Source of the DNA: Collybiopsis luxurians FD-317 M1
Lineage: Eukaryota > Basidiomycota > Agaricomycetes > Agaricales > Omphalotaceae
NCBI GenBank assembly: GCA_000827265.1
Contig: KN834819.1
Coordinates: forward strand, 62,001 to 126,000
DNA length: 64,000 nucleotides
Direction of reading: 5' to 3'
Of the stretch, positions 52,661 to 64,000 are shown one piece after another. Within the stretch, counting starts at the first letter, position 1; each line of letters begins with the position of its first letter. Under the pieces are notes generated by a model, which was not told where the DNA came from, did no database searches, and saw only the letters and a list, made by a program, of their open reading frames with translations. The translations under genes were made by a program, and so were the position numbers.

Positions 52661-53872
52661 ATGTCGCCGAGTTTCCTTGGCCTTCACCTGAGGCTTCTAT
52701 GGGTGTTGACCCTCGTCCTCTCCGTCCTAGCAGCTAGGAAGACAAACTTACCTCGGCCAGCGGATCCATTTGCAGATCCTAAACATGACCCATACAACCC
52801 TCTACGTTATATCGCTTCTAATGTTCTCACCGGAATCGCTTTCGGTCTTGTTATTTTCGTCGCAATAGCACAGTCACTGTGTATCTGGAAATGGGGAGCA
52901 AAATTTATGCTATCAATGACTATCGGTGCTTACAGTGAGTATCCCTTCATGCCTTCCAACATCCTCTCTCGTTAACTGTTCGGCAGCATTTGCTTTCGGT
53001 CTCTCCACTCGTTTCGGTCTTCATATACATCCAGAATCGAAGGGTCTTTACATCGTGGAATATCTCTTCGTAGTCTTGAGTGTGAGCAGATCCAAATTCG
53101 CCTCCTTGTCGAGTCTAACATTTACTCAACGCACCGCCTTCTAGCCTTGCGCTTTCATCGCAGCAGAATACGTGTTGTTGGGCCGATTAGCGCGATACCT
53201 TCGATGTGACAAATATCTCATGGTCACCTCGCGCCGAATTACCATCACGTTCATCTCGTCCGACATAACAACTTTCTTAATTCAGGTAAGCCCGGTATCC
53301 ACCATGTGCTTCCCAAACGTATGCTCACTGTTCATATGAATTAGGCGCTCGGAGGTGCTCTCTCAATCTCAGCAAACGACGAGCCTTTGGCTCTTACAGG
53401 AAGTAGAATCTTCCTCGCCGGACTCGCCCTACAGCTACTGTCCTTCCTGACATTCACCTGCATCTTTTTGGTCTTCCTGTATCGCGTTCGAAAACATGAG
53501 CATGACGTTTACGTGAAAGACGAGGCACTGGTTTGGTATGCAGATTGGCGTGCGTTGGCAGGAACGATGATAGTATCATGTATAGGCATCCTGGTACGTG
53601 AAATCAGTCCTGTTCCAGTGATGATTCGAATCCTAACTTGTTACTCTTCTTAGATTCGTTCAGTCTACCGAACAATCGAACTCTCGGAAGGCTTCCAAGG
53701 GCACCTTGCCACAACGGAATCGTTCTTCTACGGTCTCGATACGCTTCCGCTCTTCATTGCAATTGTAGTCTATCTTCCTTTCTGGCCTGGGAGATTTATT
53801 CCACCTTTCACCGCCGAAGACAACGTAGAGAAGAGAAGCCAAGATACGGTCATCGACGCTGAGCCGAAGTAG
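52661..53872 (+). CDS. RTA1-like membrane protein (lipid-translocating exporter family)
   Basis: Five exons: 52,661-52,934, 52,987-53,081, 53,145-53,285, 53,345-53,593 and 53,654-53,872, 325 aa. Seven hydrophobic segments are visible, starting with LRLWVLTLVLSVLA-like MSPSFLGLHLRLLWVLTLVL. RTA1 landmarks are present: NPLRYIASNVLTGIAFGLVI, PCAFIAAEYVLLGRLARYL, ITFISSDITTFLIQALGGAL, RIFLAGLALQLLSFLTFTCI, IRSVYRTIELSEGFQGHLAT and FYGLDTLPLFIAIVVYLPFW. Yeast RTA1/RSB1 relatives confer resistance to aminocholesterol or sphingoid bases and lie in the plasma membrane or ER. The first segment may act as signal anchor. Substrate of this member is unknown. Confidence 0.85.
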
Positions 53873-54215
53873 ATGTTTTTCTTTTCTTTTCTCTAGAGTA
53901 GTAGCGTATGATTTTCGACACTTTGTCACCACCCTCGCTTACCCGCTTTGATATAAGTCCATACGCATCAAGCTTGCTGCTTCAAGCCCACCGCGCGCGG
54001 GACATGACACCTCATAATGAAGAATCGGCCGCGGCTGCTACTCATCACAAGCCGGCCGACACTATCTTCGGCCCTGACCAGCGGCCACTCAAAGTGCAAT
54101 CACAATCTTCGCCATACCAACTGTCTCTTCATTGTACCAGGCCAAAATACAAAGATCATATGCGACACATATTCCATATAATTTCAGCATCTTCTTACAG
54201 CCTGCCCACCGATAT

Positions 54216-55926
54216 TTACTTGAAAGCTGAACCTTTGACCGTACTAATCCACTGAGCATTTGCATTGGGGTACTGTCGAATAGCGTCAATACGCCGAATT
54301 ATTTTCCAGAGGGATCAAAAGTCCTACCTGCCATGACATGACTCCAGCATCTAAAAAGTGAGAGGGAGAGAGAGAACCAAACATCATCAGATCCGAACCA
54401 AAAAGCCCCATTGAAAACTATACTCACTCCATTGCTTGCTCGTAGCCGTTGCCACGCATTGCGCAAATGTAGCGGGTCTATATATCCATTACTCGCATCG
54501 CTAGTCGCTCCAGGCTTCCCAATAACGATCTTGTTCAATGGGATACCGGCAGCACCTATTTCGAACACGGAGGTTCCGGGGAAAGCTTTGGACTGGTTGA
54601 GGAGACCATTGCAGTCTGTGTACTCCGTGGCACCCTCTGAAGTTTAGAGTACAAATATTAGAGGGGGTGAAGACAAGGTGGAGAGAAACTACGTACGGTT
54701 GTAAAACTACGATTACAAGATGTGAGTTAGTCGCTGTGTAGGTGGATTCCACAAGACATTCATACCTGAACATTGTACTAAGGATAATATATCAGCAAGA
54801 CGAGAAAAGCACTGAGAAACGAGTAAAGAGCTCACCCAATCAATCATGCTACCAACTTGCTTGTCTACAGTGAGATAAGCTCCGCTTTTGTAGGTCGTCT
54901 TGCTGAACCTATGGCAACAAAGGTTTACTGGCTGCTCCCGCGTAAGGCAGATGCGAACAGGGAAGGGCTTACCATGGTGCCAAAGCTGTGAAGTTGAGAA
55001 AGCACCCCATAAGCCTGGCTCGATATCAAATCTCATGTTGCGAACTTACGAGCATGGGTTAGGATATACTGTCCCTGAGGAAGCTCAGCGCGAAGAGCCG
55101 TGGTGAAATCTACTAGCCATTGTTCAGCCTTTCCGTCATTAGCTGACATAGCTTGTAAATCCTGGCAATGGGATTGCGTTAAGAAAAGTACATGCAGTAC
55201 AGACAAACTGTTAGCATCGGTACTAACCTCATAGTCGACGTCAATACCATCGACATCGTTATCCTTCACCCATTGGGCCATGGTAGATGCCAGTGCCTTG
55301 GGATCTTTCCCGCTAAAATCAAGATGCGATTAGAAAGGTTTCCCGTGTATTTGCAGAGATCATAGGTACCTTGTAGTCGGAAGTTCCGTCGAACCAAATG
55401 CGGACACGACCAGTTTGATACCAGCCTTCTCGTAAGATGCTTTGATTGTCTGTCGCTGAGCTGCCGGGAGTTGTTGCCAGGTTAACGCCATGTCGGCGGG
55501 TCCGGTACTGAGCATGAAAGACATTGCACTGCAAAAGGTCATGGAGTTAACCAACAACACGTAGTAGAGAGCCTATAAGGATACGCACACGACATTGAAT
55601 CCCTAAAGAAACCATGTTAAAAACTGAGTGGTGCTTTAGACCAAAAGAAAGCAATACTTACAGCCACTGCCGAAGGATCAGGCGCCTGAACAAAAAATAT
55701 GCGAGTCAGTTGCAAAGTTGTTTACAAGAGAAGGAGAGCTGATTACAGGATCAGGACCTCTGTCGTTGTACACAACAAAATGAGGAGGTTGAGGGACCCC
55801 ACCAGCACCAGAGGTAGCAGGAGGAGCAGCTGGCGGAGGCGCATCTGGAAGAGGAGCCCCAATTACACTATGCATACAAGCCAATGCAGCAAAAATTGTG
55901 GTGGCAAGAATAGTTCTACCGAACAT
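54216..55926 (-). CDS. Secreted GH18 chitinase
   Basis: Exons read from 55,926: 55,926-55,747 (signal peptide MFGRTILATTIFAALACMHS, then a Pro/Ala linker), 55,685-55,662, 55,602-55,589, 55,528-55,370, 55,312-55,228, 55,161-55,050, 54,985-54,973, 54,908-54,836, 54,777-54,766, 54,705-54,696, then 54,637 down to about 54,430, about 54,352-54,330, and a last exon ending at 54,216. The active-site motif DVDGIDVDYE is at about residue 150, with the catalytic Glu last. Other blocks are GFNVVAMSFMLSTGPADMAL, LTHAPLAPWFSKTTYKSGAY, YNVQFYNQGATEYTDCNGLL, GVMSWQYPNANAQW. It hydrolyses beta-1,4-GlcNAc polymers outside the cell. The intron near 54,355-54,430 does not fit in phase by one base; an error or a different junction there is likely. 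No chitin-binding module seen. Confidence 0.88.
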
Positions 55927-57884
55927 CCTGGGTGCAAGATTCAGCAAGTAGGGAGAAGGTACAGTAGGAGAGATCGTAAAGTTGAATTGGGCCTGCCAAT
56001 AGAACAATCTGTGGACCGGCCACAGAAGTTTGGTGAAGTCACAGAAGGAACCAGCCGTGAGGTTTGCGGTAGAAACAGGACACTTTTATAGCTGGGTACA
56101 GCAACGAATCTCCCGTAAATGCACTGCGAATCCATGTTGTTCCCGAGAGCGGTTCATAGGTGAGCAGCATATTTAGAATCACGGCGCCTGGAACGAAGCA
56201 AGGAAAGGTGTTGTTACACGGTAAGGTCCACGATTTAAACGCCGATTTAAATAGACATTCCATCGACATTAACGGTCAATGATGGTTACTGGCTGACTCG
56301 ATGGTCTTTAAGGCGTGCCAAATTTGAATCGTCTTTGGCGAAATGAAGGAAGGTGCAACTTTGCCTCACTGATAGAACAGTAAGGTCAGCAGAAGACTTA
56401 AACAAAGAAGCACGTAAGAACGGAAGGATGAGTAGTTACCGCAAGCACACCACAGACATAATTTGATGATATATGGCGAAACACACAGATCACTGTTGCC
56501 CTTTGGTCGCTACTGTAGTACTGCGGGACTTATCCATGACAATTGAGGCTAAAAGATACCGGTAGTGCGATACCCAAACGCCCAGGACGTTGCAAGTGAT
56601 TCGGGTGTTGTCCAGTGACGAATTTCTGCGAAATACCTTGAAGATCTCCCTTCTGTACCAGGAACTTCTCCGAGTCAAGACTCAAGAGACAGATTAGCGA
56701 ATACTGAGCTAGTGTTCGAACTAACATCGGCAGTCAACTAAATTTAAGCAAACCTTTCACCACTTGAAGAGATGTACCACAGCAGTAGACCTGGCTATAC
56801 CCAGCCCTGTAGTTATGCGGGTGCATTGATTCATTATTTTACGACGACTCGAGCACTGTCCACGATCTCGGCGGATTATTCCTGAATCCTCAGGACAACT
56901 TACTTCCCCAAGGCACTGACAAGGCAAAGGATGGCTGCAGCTCATTAGAGCTCATAGAAGCATTGAAAAAGGATCGGAGACTCGGAATTCGGGTAGCCGT
57001 TGTGATGGCGCTGTGATTAGGTAAGACTCGCCCCGGACAGTTACGGCATTTGCCCGACTTCTTCATTGTTGACCGCCATCGCAGAGTACAAACTTCGTCT
57101 ATGTCAGACTTGAAGGTGAATTAGCGCAACATTTCGGCTCTGAGGTAGGAGCACGCTCCCCTTGCTTATTAGCTATTTACGTCTCCAATCCAATACTTAC
57201 CGGAGATTACCCAGTCTTTAACAACTTTCGTCGTTTGCATCTGCTTTACGCCCAGGCACTCAGCGCTCAGCATTGAACAGCATTGAAATTCTTTCGCGGC
57301 TCTCCGTCTCATTTTATTTGTCGAATCATCATGAACCGCCTCATAAGACCCCAGTACCATTAGCCTCATCAAAGAAAGTGGAGTGGGTAAATACTCATCT
57401 TGAACTAGTGGAACCACCTTATGACACGAGGCAGCAACCGTGGAAGGAAGGAATGAAGGGTGCGAGAGGGAATGTAGGTAACACATAGCCTCTCGGAGTG
57501 TAGAAGGTTGCCGATCATACTATCTATCTCCCACCGTAATCGATATCGCGCTCTCCCTTGCTTTGAGTGTCACGGACGATGGTACGGAAAAAACATAATA
57601 TCTCCATTGGCCTCTGCACACTTGAATGTAACGGCTTCCCTAGTTTCAGGAGAGAAGAGAAGCTGCGAATCAATTATCAACTCCACTACTAGCACCGGCA
57701 CCAGCGGATGATTGCCTTGTTAATGTGCACTGCCGAGATGAGAGCGTCAATCTGCAACAACATCTAAGTACTTAAACATATCTATTCCGAAAATTGGCAA
57801 CTGGGCCGTTCCTTCTTTCCTTTCCCTCCCCTTGATACAACCCAGTGCCCCTCGCCGAGCAGAACAGTATAACGGGATCCAAAA
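55927..57884. other. Intergenic region; start of the segmental duplication
   Basis: From about 56,590 onward the sequence matches 60,250 onward in patches (TTGCAAGTGATTCGGGTGTT, CCTTTCACCACTTGAAGAGA, ACGGCATTTGCCCGACTTCT, TTCGTCTATGTCAGACTTGA, CACTACTAGCACCGGCACCA). No coding frame in it is supported. Confidence 0.5.
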
Positions 57885-59900
57885 ATGGCAGACGAGGTAT
57901 CAGAGGCTTTCCAAGGTGTACGCCCGTTGGTGGATTCATTGATTGTAAGTACGGAGAAACGTTTTTGGTGACTTTCGAGTGATAAAGATGGTCGTCCCCG
58001 GTTAAGTTTCAGTTTCTTTTCTACGGCACGTCATATCCTATCGCCAGGCCTTCTTCTAAACTAACGACTACTCACGCTGTCTTGTGCCTCTACAGGCGCC
58101 TCCTTAATCTTGGGAGCAGTGTACATCTCCCTACAGCTTCAACAACGTCGATCACAATCTCAGAAAAAGTTTCAGCATCCATTTTACCCAACTTCTCTCG
58201 CCGCCCTTTACATTCTCGCTACAGCAGGGATTATTGTTTCGGTTTACGACGTAGAGAATATCATCCAAGAGTTTATGTTCGTTCTTGCCGTCGAACAGAA
58301 TCCAATTCACAGACTAGAACTTACTGTAAAGTACCGGTTCGTCATGCATTTACTATCGTCCTGTTTGTCCAGTCAATTACAATCCGCCCTGTGTCTCAGG
58401 ACTGCGATTGGATCGCTCTTCACAACCGCAAAGTGAGTTAGTGATCTCTTATTGTCGATCCGACACATAGAAGACTTATGGATGTTACTGTCCAGCTGGG
58501 TAGCTGATGCAATTCTCGTATGTTACCACATTGTTCTCTCATCAATTTTAACAAACGCAGTTGGCAGATTTATCGCTGTTACCATGTATGGAACGGAAGG
58601 CTTTGGGTCCCTGTCATCCCCGGGGTATTGTCCATTATTTATACTGGTAGATAGAAGCGGTTCGCCCTCTCCAAGTTTTGATTCTAATACCCAACGTCAA
58701 GGGATTGCCTTTGCCTCTGTAGCGACTATCAAAATCGGCTCTCCCGAGCAAATTACCACCAACCATTCCCATGAAGTCGAAGTTGGCGATCGCCTCGATT
58801 ACATTTTCTTGGGTATAAACGCTTTTAATAATGTTCTTCTGACAGCCTTGATCGGTAGGTTTCCCAAAAGTTGATAACCCAAAATTGATTTTGTTTCAAC
58901 TTCAGCTGGCAGGATTTGGTGGTTGAGCAGAGTTCACAGTCGACTACTGAAAGCTGAAGGAAGTGATAAGCGACTAAATGCGATTGTCTCTATATTGTCA
59001 GTCTTGCGTGATCTTCCAATAATATTGAATTCTCATTTTTCTTTTAGCGTTGAGTCTGGAACTTTGTATCCAGTTGCTCTTATCATCTGCTTGATCATTC
59101 AGGCCAAGGGCTCTACAGCTACCATGGATCCCATTTTGCTACAGATTGTCGTACGTGGCTTGTCTTTTTCGCTTCGGTATTATCGGGTATCAAACGCTAT
59201 TCTTATAGGGAATCGCTCCTACGCTTATTATGGTTCGCACCTCTCTTGGCCTCGGAGTAGACGGCCGCTCTCCTCATCAAGATACAGGAGTCGAACTCGG
59301 GAATGCATTTTCATCCACTCGTGTTATCTCAGATGTCAAGGACACAATTCATTCCTCCGCGTCTAGTCCGTACCAGCCTACATTCACCCTACCTTCAGAT
59401 TATCTATCTACTCCGTTACAATCTCCACGATCAGTTCATAGCGGAGGCGGTAGCATTTACTCCAGTAATATCGGCCATGGCAACTTTCAAACCATGTCGT
59501 TGACCAATACCGGTACTGAGGGTACTAAGCCATCTTACGATAAGCACACAGAGATGGCAGATGGGACGGGATTTAGGCCTGAGAAGATGTTCGCGGAGCT
59601 ACGCCCGCCACCATCACTACAGTCTACACCGACCCAAACGCTCTTCTATTCTGGGAATGGAACGTCTAGCGAGCCTTCGTCATCGCGGAGTGCGCACTTC
59701 AAAGATAGTGATAGGTTGCAGCCTCTGCGTTATTCTACAAACCAGGCTTGAGCGCTTGAGCGGGAAATGCTTCGAATGTCTACTGATATTCGATTTTATG
59801 TTCTAATCTTTTCTACTCAACAAAAAAATACATCACCTATGTCTTACAATGATCGTAATTTATATATGTAATGGGTCTTTCCTATATAGTTTCGAATCTG
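56590..59900 (+). repeat. Segmental duplication, unit A
   Basis: Matches unit B (60,250 to the window end) through the upstream region, the whole membrane protein gene and its 3' region (GATGCTTCGAATGTCTACTG, GTAATGGGTC). Unit B has an extra stretch at about 60,465-61,145 where unit A has 190 different bases. Confidence 0.75.
57885..59751 (+). CDS. Seven-helix membrane protein, duplicate A
   Basis: Ten exons fit: 57,885-57,944, 58,013-58,025, 58,096-58,336, 58,400-58,432, 58,496-58,517, 58,568-58,646, 58,702-58,854, 58,906-58,996, 59,048-59,150 and 59,209-59,751, 445 aa. Hydrophobic segments: SLILGAVYISLQL, SLAALYILATAGIIVSVYDV, TAIGSLFTTAKNWVADAILI (followed by YRCYHVWNGRLW), VPVIPGVLSIIYTG, LDYIFLGINAFNNVLLTALI, SGTLYPVALIICLIIQAKGS and LLQIVGIAPTLIMVRTSLGL. 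A 170-residue cytosolic tail is rich in Ser, Thr and Gly (HSGGGSIYSSNIGHGNFQTM). The topology resembles a receptor-like mushroom membrane protein family, function unknown. Intron 2 begins with GC (GCACGT) where duplicate B has GTACGT. Confidence 0.82.
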
Positions 59901-61992
59901 GCACAATTCCGAGCAAGATTGCACTATCGTTGAGGTCTTGAGTGTCCGAACATCATGATCTAGCTACAATTTGATTCTATGGCGTTCCGACAGAGATCCC
60001 GAGTTATACTTGTTTGTGCTATGTAGTTGCAGTCGTAGTCACATCGTGTATTGCCTATTCTTCGTAAACTATAAAGACGGCTTGCCAGGCTAATCGTGTA
60101 CGTATGTAGCTTTATCCGCATCCACCGCAGCATCTTCGGCCTTGCGCCTAGCATCGAGCTGCCTCAGGCTCCTCTGGCCTGTCTCAATGGCTGTCAGCAA
60201 AATAGAAGATGTTGCAACTGGTCTAGATAGAACAATAAGACGCGAGACATTGCAAATGATCCGGGTGTTCTTTAGTGACGAACAGTAGAATAGCTTGAAG
60301 CTTGTCAGTCAACTCCCTCTGAACAATGAAACTTCTCAAGACTCAATTCTGAGCCAGAGTAAGAAAGTCAATTGGATGTGTGCAAACCTTTCACCACTCG
60401 AAACATACTACCATGTACCACAACAGTAGACCTGGCTACACGCAGCCCAGTAGCTATGCTGGTGCTCAAAGAATTATTGCATCATACAGTCAGTAGATCC
60501 TTGCCGGCCTGTTGTCAGTTAGGATGCCCTCCCCTCTTTCTCTATATCCTTCATTTTCTTCAGCTGGCTGCTGCTCAAATGCCGTCTTTTTCCCGTCTAG
60601 CGACCAATGTTGTTCATTTGCTGTTGCGTTTCAGCCATGAATCCATCCTCTTCTTCGCCGTATTGTTCTGCATGACTGCATCCCAATCCTCTCCTTCAGG
60701 CTATGTCTCTCAACATTAATGTGATCTACCACATGCTTTCCTCCTGCAACGGATGGGATATTGCCTCCTGTTCCTGAGTTTCCCACTCATTCCACAAAAT
60801 TGCCCTGCCATATATGTGCTCCTCCTTGCTCAGTGCTGAATGCCCAGGAAAGCCCCTTCCACTGACATTAGTAAGCAATGCCTGAATGAGGAATCCTGCG
60901 TATAATATGGCATTCATGTACATCTCAGAGCCTTAGCATTTGTGTAGGATATCAGTCACATTCCATACTGTGGTAGTAGTATACATGGATTGTAATGCCA
61001 ATGAAAGTGTTGTGAATGCAGTGCATCAATAACATGAACATTGCCAATTACTAAGACATTCTCAAGCAAGGTGCCCTCCACCCTAGTTGATTAAAAGTGG
61101 GTGACGGAGGATAAATTCAAAGTGTATTGATTAGGTATACAAGTACGTAAAAACTCGCCGGGCACTTACGGCATTTGCCCGACTTCTTGATTGTTATTTG
61201 CAAGGAACTTCGTCTATGTCAGACTTGAAGGTGATTAACATGACGTTTTGGCTCTGAGGTGGGAGCAAGTTGTTATACGTTCTCCTTGCCTAGCTATATC
61301 CATCTCGAATCTGCATACCTACCGGAGGTTACCAGTCTCCAACAGCTTTCAACGTTGTTTGCATCACTCACATTATCCTCAGGTGCTCAGCGTGAGACAA
61401 CATTGAACTCTCGCTGTTCTCCATCTCGTTACATCTGTCAATATAATATGAACCACCTCTTAATCTTCACAAGACTCCCCAGCACCAGTACTAGCCTCAT
61501 CGTAGAAGGTGGAGTGGGTAATTACTATCTCGCAATATTGGAACTACCATGTGACACGACGACGGAACCGTAGAGGAAGGAAGGATACAAACGGAAATGT
61601 AGGGAGCGCATAGCCTCTCGGGTTGTAGAAGGTTGCCGGTGATGCTATCTCCTACCGCAATCGCTCTCGCTGTGATTTATTGTCACGGACGATGGTACGG
61701 GGATAAAATGAAGCTTCCCAACCTCCATTAACCTCTGCACGCTTACAACTAACGGCCTCACTAGTTTCAGGAGAGAAGAAAGAGAAGGAAGGAATCAATT
61801 AACAACTCCACTACTAGCACCGGCACCAGCGGATGATTAACTTGCTGATTTGCACTGGCGATATCCAAGCGCCGATCGATTAGAGTACTTAGACGAGAAT
61901 TGACCATTGGAGTGAATCTGAATCTGTTCTTTTCCCCCTCTGCACATACCTAGTGTCCCTCGCAGGGCAGAGCAGCATAACAGGATTCGAAA
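59752..61992. other. Intergenic region between duplicates A and B
   Basis: 59,752-60,250 is 3' region of A and unique spacer. 60,250 onward is unit B upstream DNA. A stretch at about 60,465-61,145 (ATTGCATCATACAGTCAGTA to CAAGCAAGGTGCCCTCC) is absent from unit A and holds only unconvincing open frames; it is probably an insertion. Confidence 0.5.
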
Positions 61993-64000
61993 ATGGCAGA
62001 CATAGTGGCGGAAACTTTCAACCAAGATGTGCGCCCGTTGGTGATTTCACTGATTGTAAGTATAAAGGGACATTTTGGTTTCTGAGTGGTTGAGATGGTC
62101 ATCTCTGGTTAAGTTTCAGTTTCTCTTCTACGGTACGTTCTATCCTCTAGAACTTCATTGAAGCTAACAACTAGCTGGTCTGTCTTGAACCTCTACAGGC
62201 TCCTCCTTGATCCTGGGAGCAGTGTACATCTCCCTACAGCTTCAACAGCGTCGATCACAATCGGAGAAAAAGTTTCAGCATCCATTTTACCCAGTTTCTC
62301 TCGCTGTGCTTTTCCTCCTCGCTACAGCAGGCATCATTGTTTCAGTATACGACGTCGAGAACGGCATCCAAACGTTCATGGTTGTTCTGACCGATCAGTA
62401 TCCGACTTATAGGCTACAACTTCTTGCGAAATACCGGTACGTGATGCACTCACTATCGACCTGCCCATGGGATGAACTCTAATTCTCCCCGCTGCCCAGG
62501 ACTGCTGTCGGCTCGCTCTTCGCAGCCGCAAAGTAAGCTAATCATCTCTTATCGTCGATATTCAATGCATAGGAAACTTATATATGCACCCGTCCAGCTG
62601 GGTAGCGGACGCAATTCTCGTGTGTACCATACTGACTCACATGCAATTCCCGACAATTTTAACAAGCGCATCTATGCAGATTTATCGCTGCTATCATGTG
62701 TGGAATGGAAAGCTCTGGGTTTCTTCCGTCCCAGCGGTATTGTCCGTCATTAACACTGGTAGGTGGAAGGGTTATGCCTCTGAAATTTGACACTCACAAA
62801 CTCTTATGGTCAAGGGATTGCCTTTGCCTCGGCAGCGACCACCCAAATTGGGTCTGGCGAGCTAATTGCCACCAGTTATTCCCACGAAGCTGTGGTTGGG
62901 GACGACCTCGATTACGTTTTCTTAGGTTTAAATGCCTTCAACAACATTCTTCTGACGGCACTGCTTGGTACGTTCTTCAAAAGAGCTAATGATTTAAAAT
63001 CGACTCTATTTGTACATTAGCTGGTAGGATTTGGTGGTTGAGTCGAGTCCACAGTCGATTACTAAAGGCTGGAGGAAGGGATAAGCGACTGAATGCGATT
63101 ATTTCCATATTGTTAGTACTGCATTTTGTTCCGACATAGTTTCTCATTTTTCTGTCAGTGTTGAGTCTGGAAGTTTGTATCCAGTTGCTCTTATCATTTG
63201 CTTGATCATTCAAGCCAAGAAGTCTACAGCCACGATGACTCCTATTCTGCTACAGATTGTCGTACGTAGCCTCTCTTTTTCGTTTCGGTATTACTAGGTT
63301 TAGAAAGCTATTTCTATAGGGAATCGCGCCTATGCTTATCATGGTTCGCACCTCTCTTGGCCTCGGAGTAGACGGCCGCTCTCCTCATCAAGATACGGAA
63401 GCTGAACTCGAGGATGCATACTCATCCACTCGTGTTACCTCCGAAGTCAAGGGCGCGGTTCATTCCTCCACATCTGATCCAGATCAACCTACGTTCACCC
63501 TACGTTCAGACTATCTATCCACTCCGTTGCAATCCTCACGATCAGTTTATAGCGGAGGCGGTAGCAATTACTCTGGTAATATCGGTCATGGCAACTTTCA
63601 AACCATGTCGTTGGTCAATACCGAGGGTACAAAGACACCTAATGATAATCATACAGAGATGGAAAATGGGTCGGGATTTAGGCCTGAGAAGATGTTCGCG
63701 GAGATGCATTACCAGCCAACATCAATTCAGTCTACGCAGACCCAGATGATCTTTTATTCTGGGAATGGGACGTCTAGTGAGCCATCGTCATCGCGGAGTG
63801 CACACTTCCAAGAAAGCGGGAGGTTGCAGCCTCTGCGCTATTCTGCAGACCAGGTTTGAGTGGGAGATGCTTCGAATGTCTACTGATATTTTGACATATG
63901 TTCTCTAACGATTTTTTCTACTTTTAATACCCAGAAAAAAACATAAATACATAACCTACGTACTTTACAATTATCATAATTTAGTATGTAATGGGTCCTT
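60250..64000 (+). repeat. Segmental duplication, unit B (continues past window end)
   Basis: Counterpart of unit A. Gene starts (57,885 and 61,993) and gene ends (59,751 and 63,859) are both exactly 4,108 bases apart, so the coding segments have equal total length although individual exons and introns differ. Confidence 0.75.
61993..63859 (+). CDS. Seven-helix membrane protein, duplicate B
   Basis: Ten exons: 61,993-62,055, 62,120-62,132, 62,199-62,436, 62,500-62,532, 62,598-62,619, 62,680-62,758, 62,815-62,967, 63,021-63,111, 63,159-63,261 and 63,320-63,859, 444 aa. It matches duplicate A throughout: SSLILGAVYISLQLQQRRSQ, ATAGIIVSVYDVENGIQTFM, TAVGSLFAAAK, YRCYHVWNGKLWVSSVPAVL, LDYVFLGLNAFNNILLTALL and a Ser-rich tail (HSSTSDPDQPTFTLRSDYLS). 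All introns have GT-AG ends. Both copies look functional; the second loop and the tail have diverged most. Confidence 0.82.

Overview
The window is nuclear DNA of a filamentous fungus, almost certainly an Agaricomycete (Basidiomycota). Genes are cut by many very short introns (about 45-80 bases), neighbours sit on both strands at 0.3-1 kb, and the families seen (flavocytochrome b2, CorA, RTA1-like, caleosin, GH18 chitinase, expanded multi-pass membrane proteins, KDZ-type transposase) are typical of mushrooms. Exon structures below were built by hand from open frames, GT/GC-AG boundaries and phase, and are not confirmed by transcripts.

Left host part (1-19.1 kb). The 3' end of a small membrane protein gene is followed by a secreted protein built on an 'IGNI' repeat (1.2-2.3 kb), a CorA magnesium transporter (3.0-5.2 kb), an L-lactate dehydrogenase (cytochrome b2 type, 5.7-7.9 kb) and a small single-pass protein (8.7-9.2 kb), all on the plus strand. 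Then comes a minus-strand tandem array of paralogous multi-pass membrane proteins of about 302 aa and 8 exons. Copies 1 and 2 look intact, copy 3 has lost its middle to a foreign plus-strand fragment, and copy 4 is cut in two. A roughly 0.7-kb MITE-like inverted repeat lies between copies 2 and 3.

Element (19,111-43,689, about 24.6 kb). Terminal inverted repeats of about 0.5 kb enclose long subterminal satellite arrays (61-bp units at the left, longer composite units at the right) that share one short near-palindromic motif. Inside are a KDZ-type DDE transposase with a cysteine cluster (frame-broken), a 667-aa protein, an F-box protein, a 780-aa disordered/coiled-coil protein, a Pro/Ser-rich protein, a divergent gene pair and four small plus-strand genes, plus two tRNA-like sequences. 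The left flank aligns to exon 2 and the right flank to exon 1 of the membrane protein family, so the element sits in intron 1 of copy 4. I consider this the main discovery: a large, cargo-carrying, KDZ-associated DNA transposon with a reconstructable insertion site.

Right host part (43.7-64 kb). Exon 1 of copy 4 is followed by intact copies 5-7, each with the same TATA box. Between copies lie decayed copies of the 3' end of the neighbouring caleosin gene (49.9-51.4 kb), which shows how the array was duplicated. Then come an RTA1-like protein (52.7-53.9 kb), a secreted GH18 chitinase on the minus strand (54.2-55.9 kb), and a segmental duplication carrying two copies of a second multi-pass membrane protein (57.9-59.8 and 62.0-63.9 kb, exact spacing 4,108 bases).
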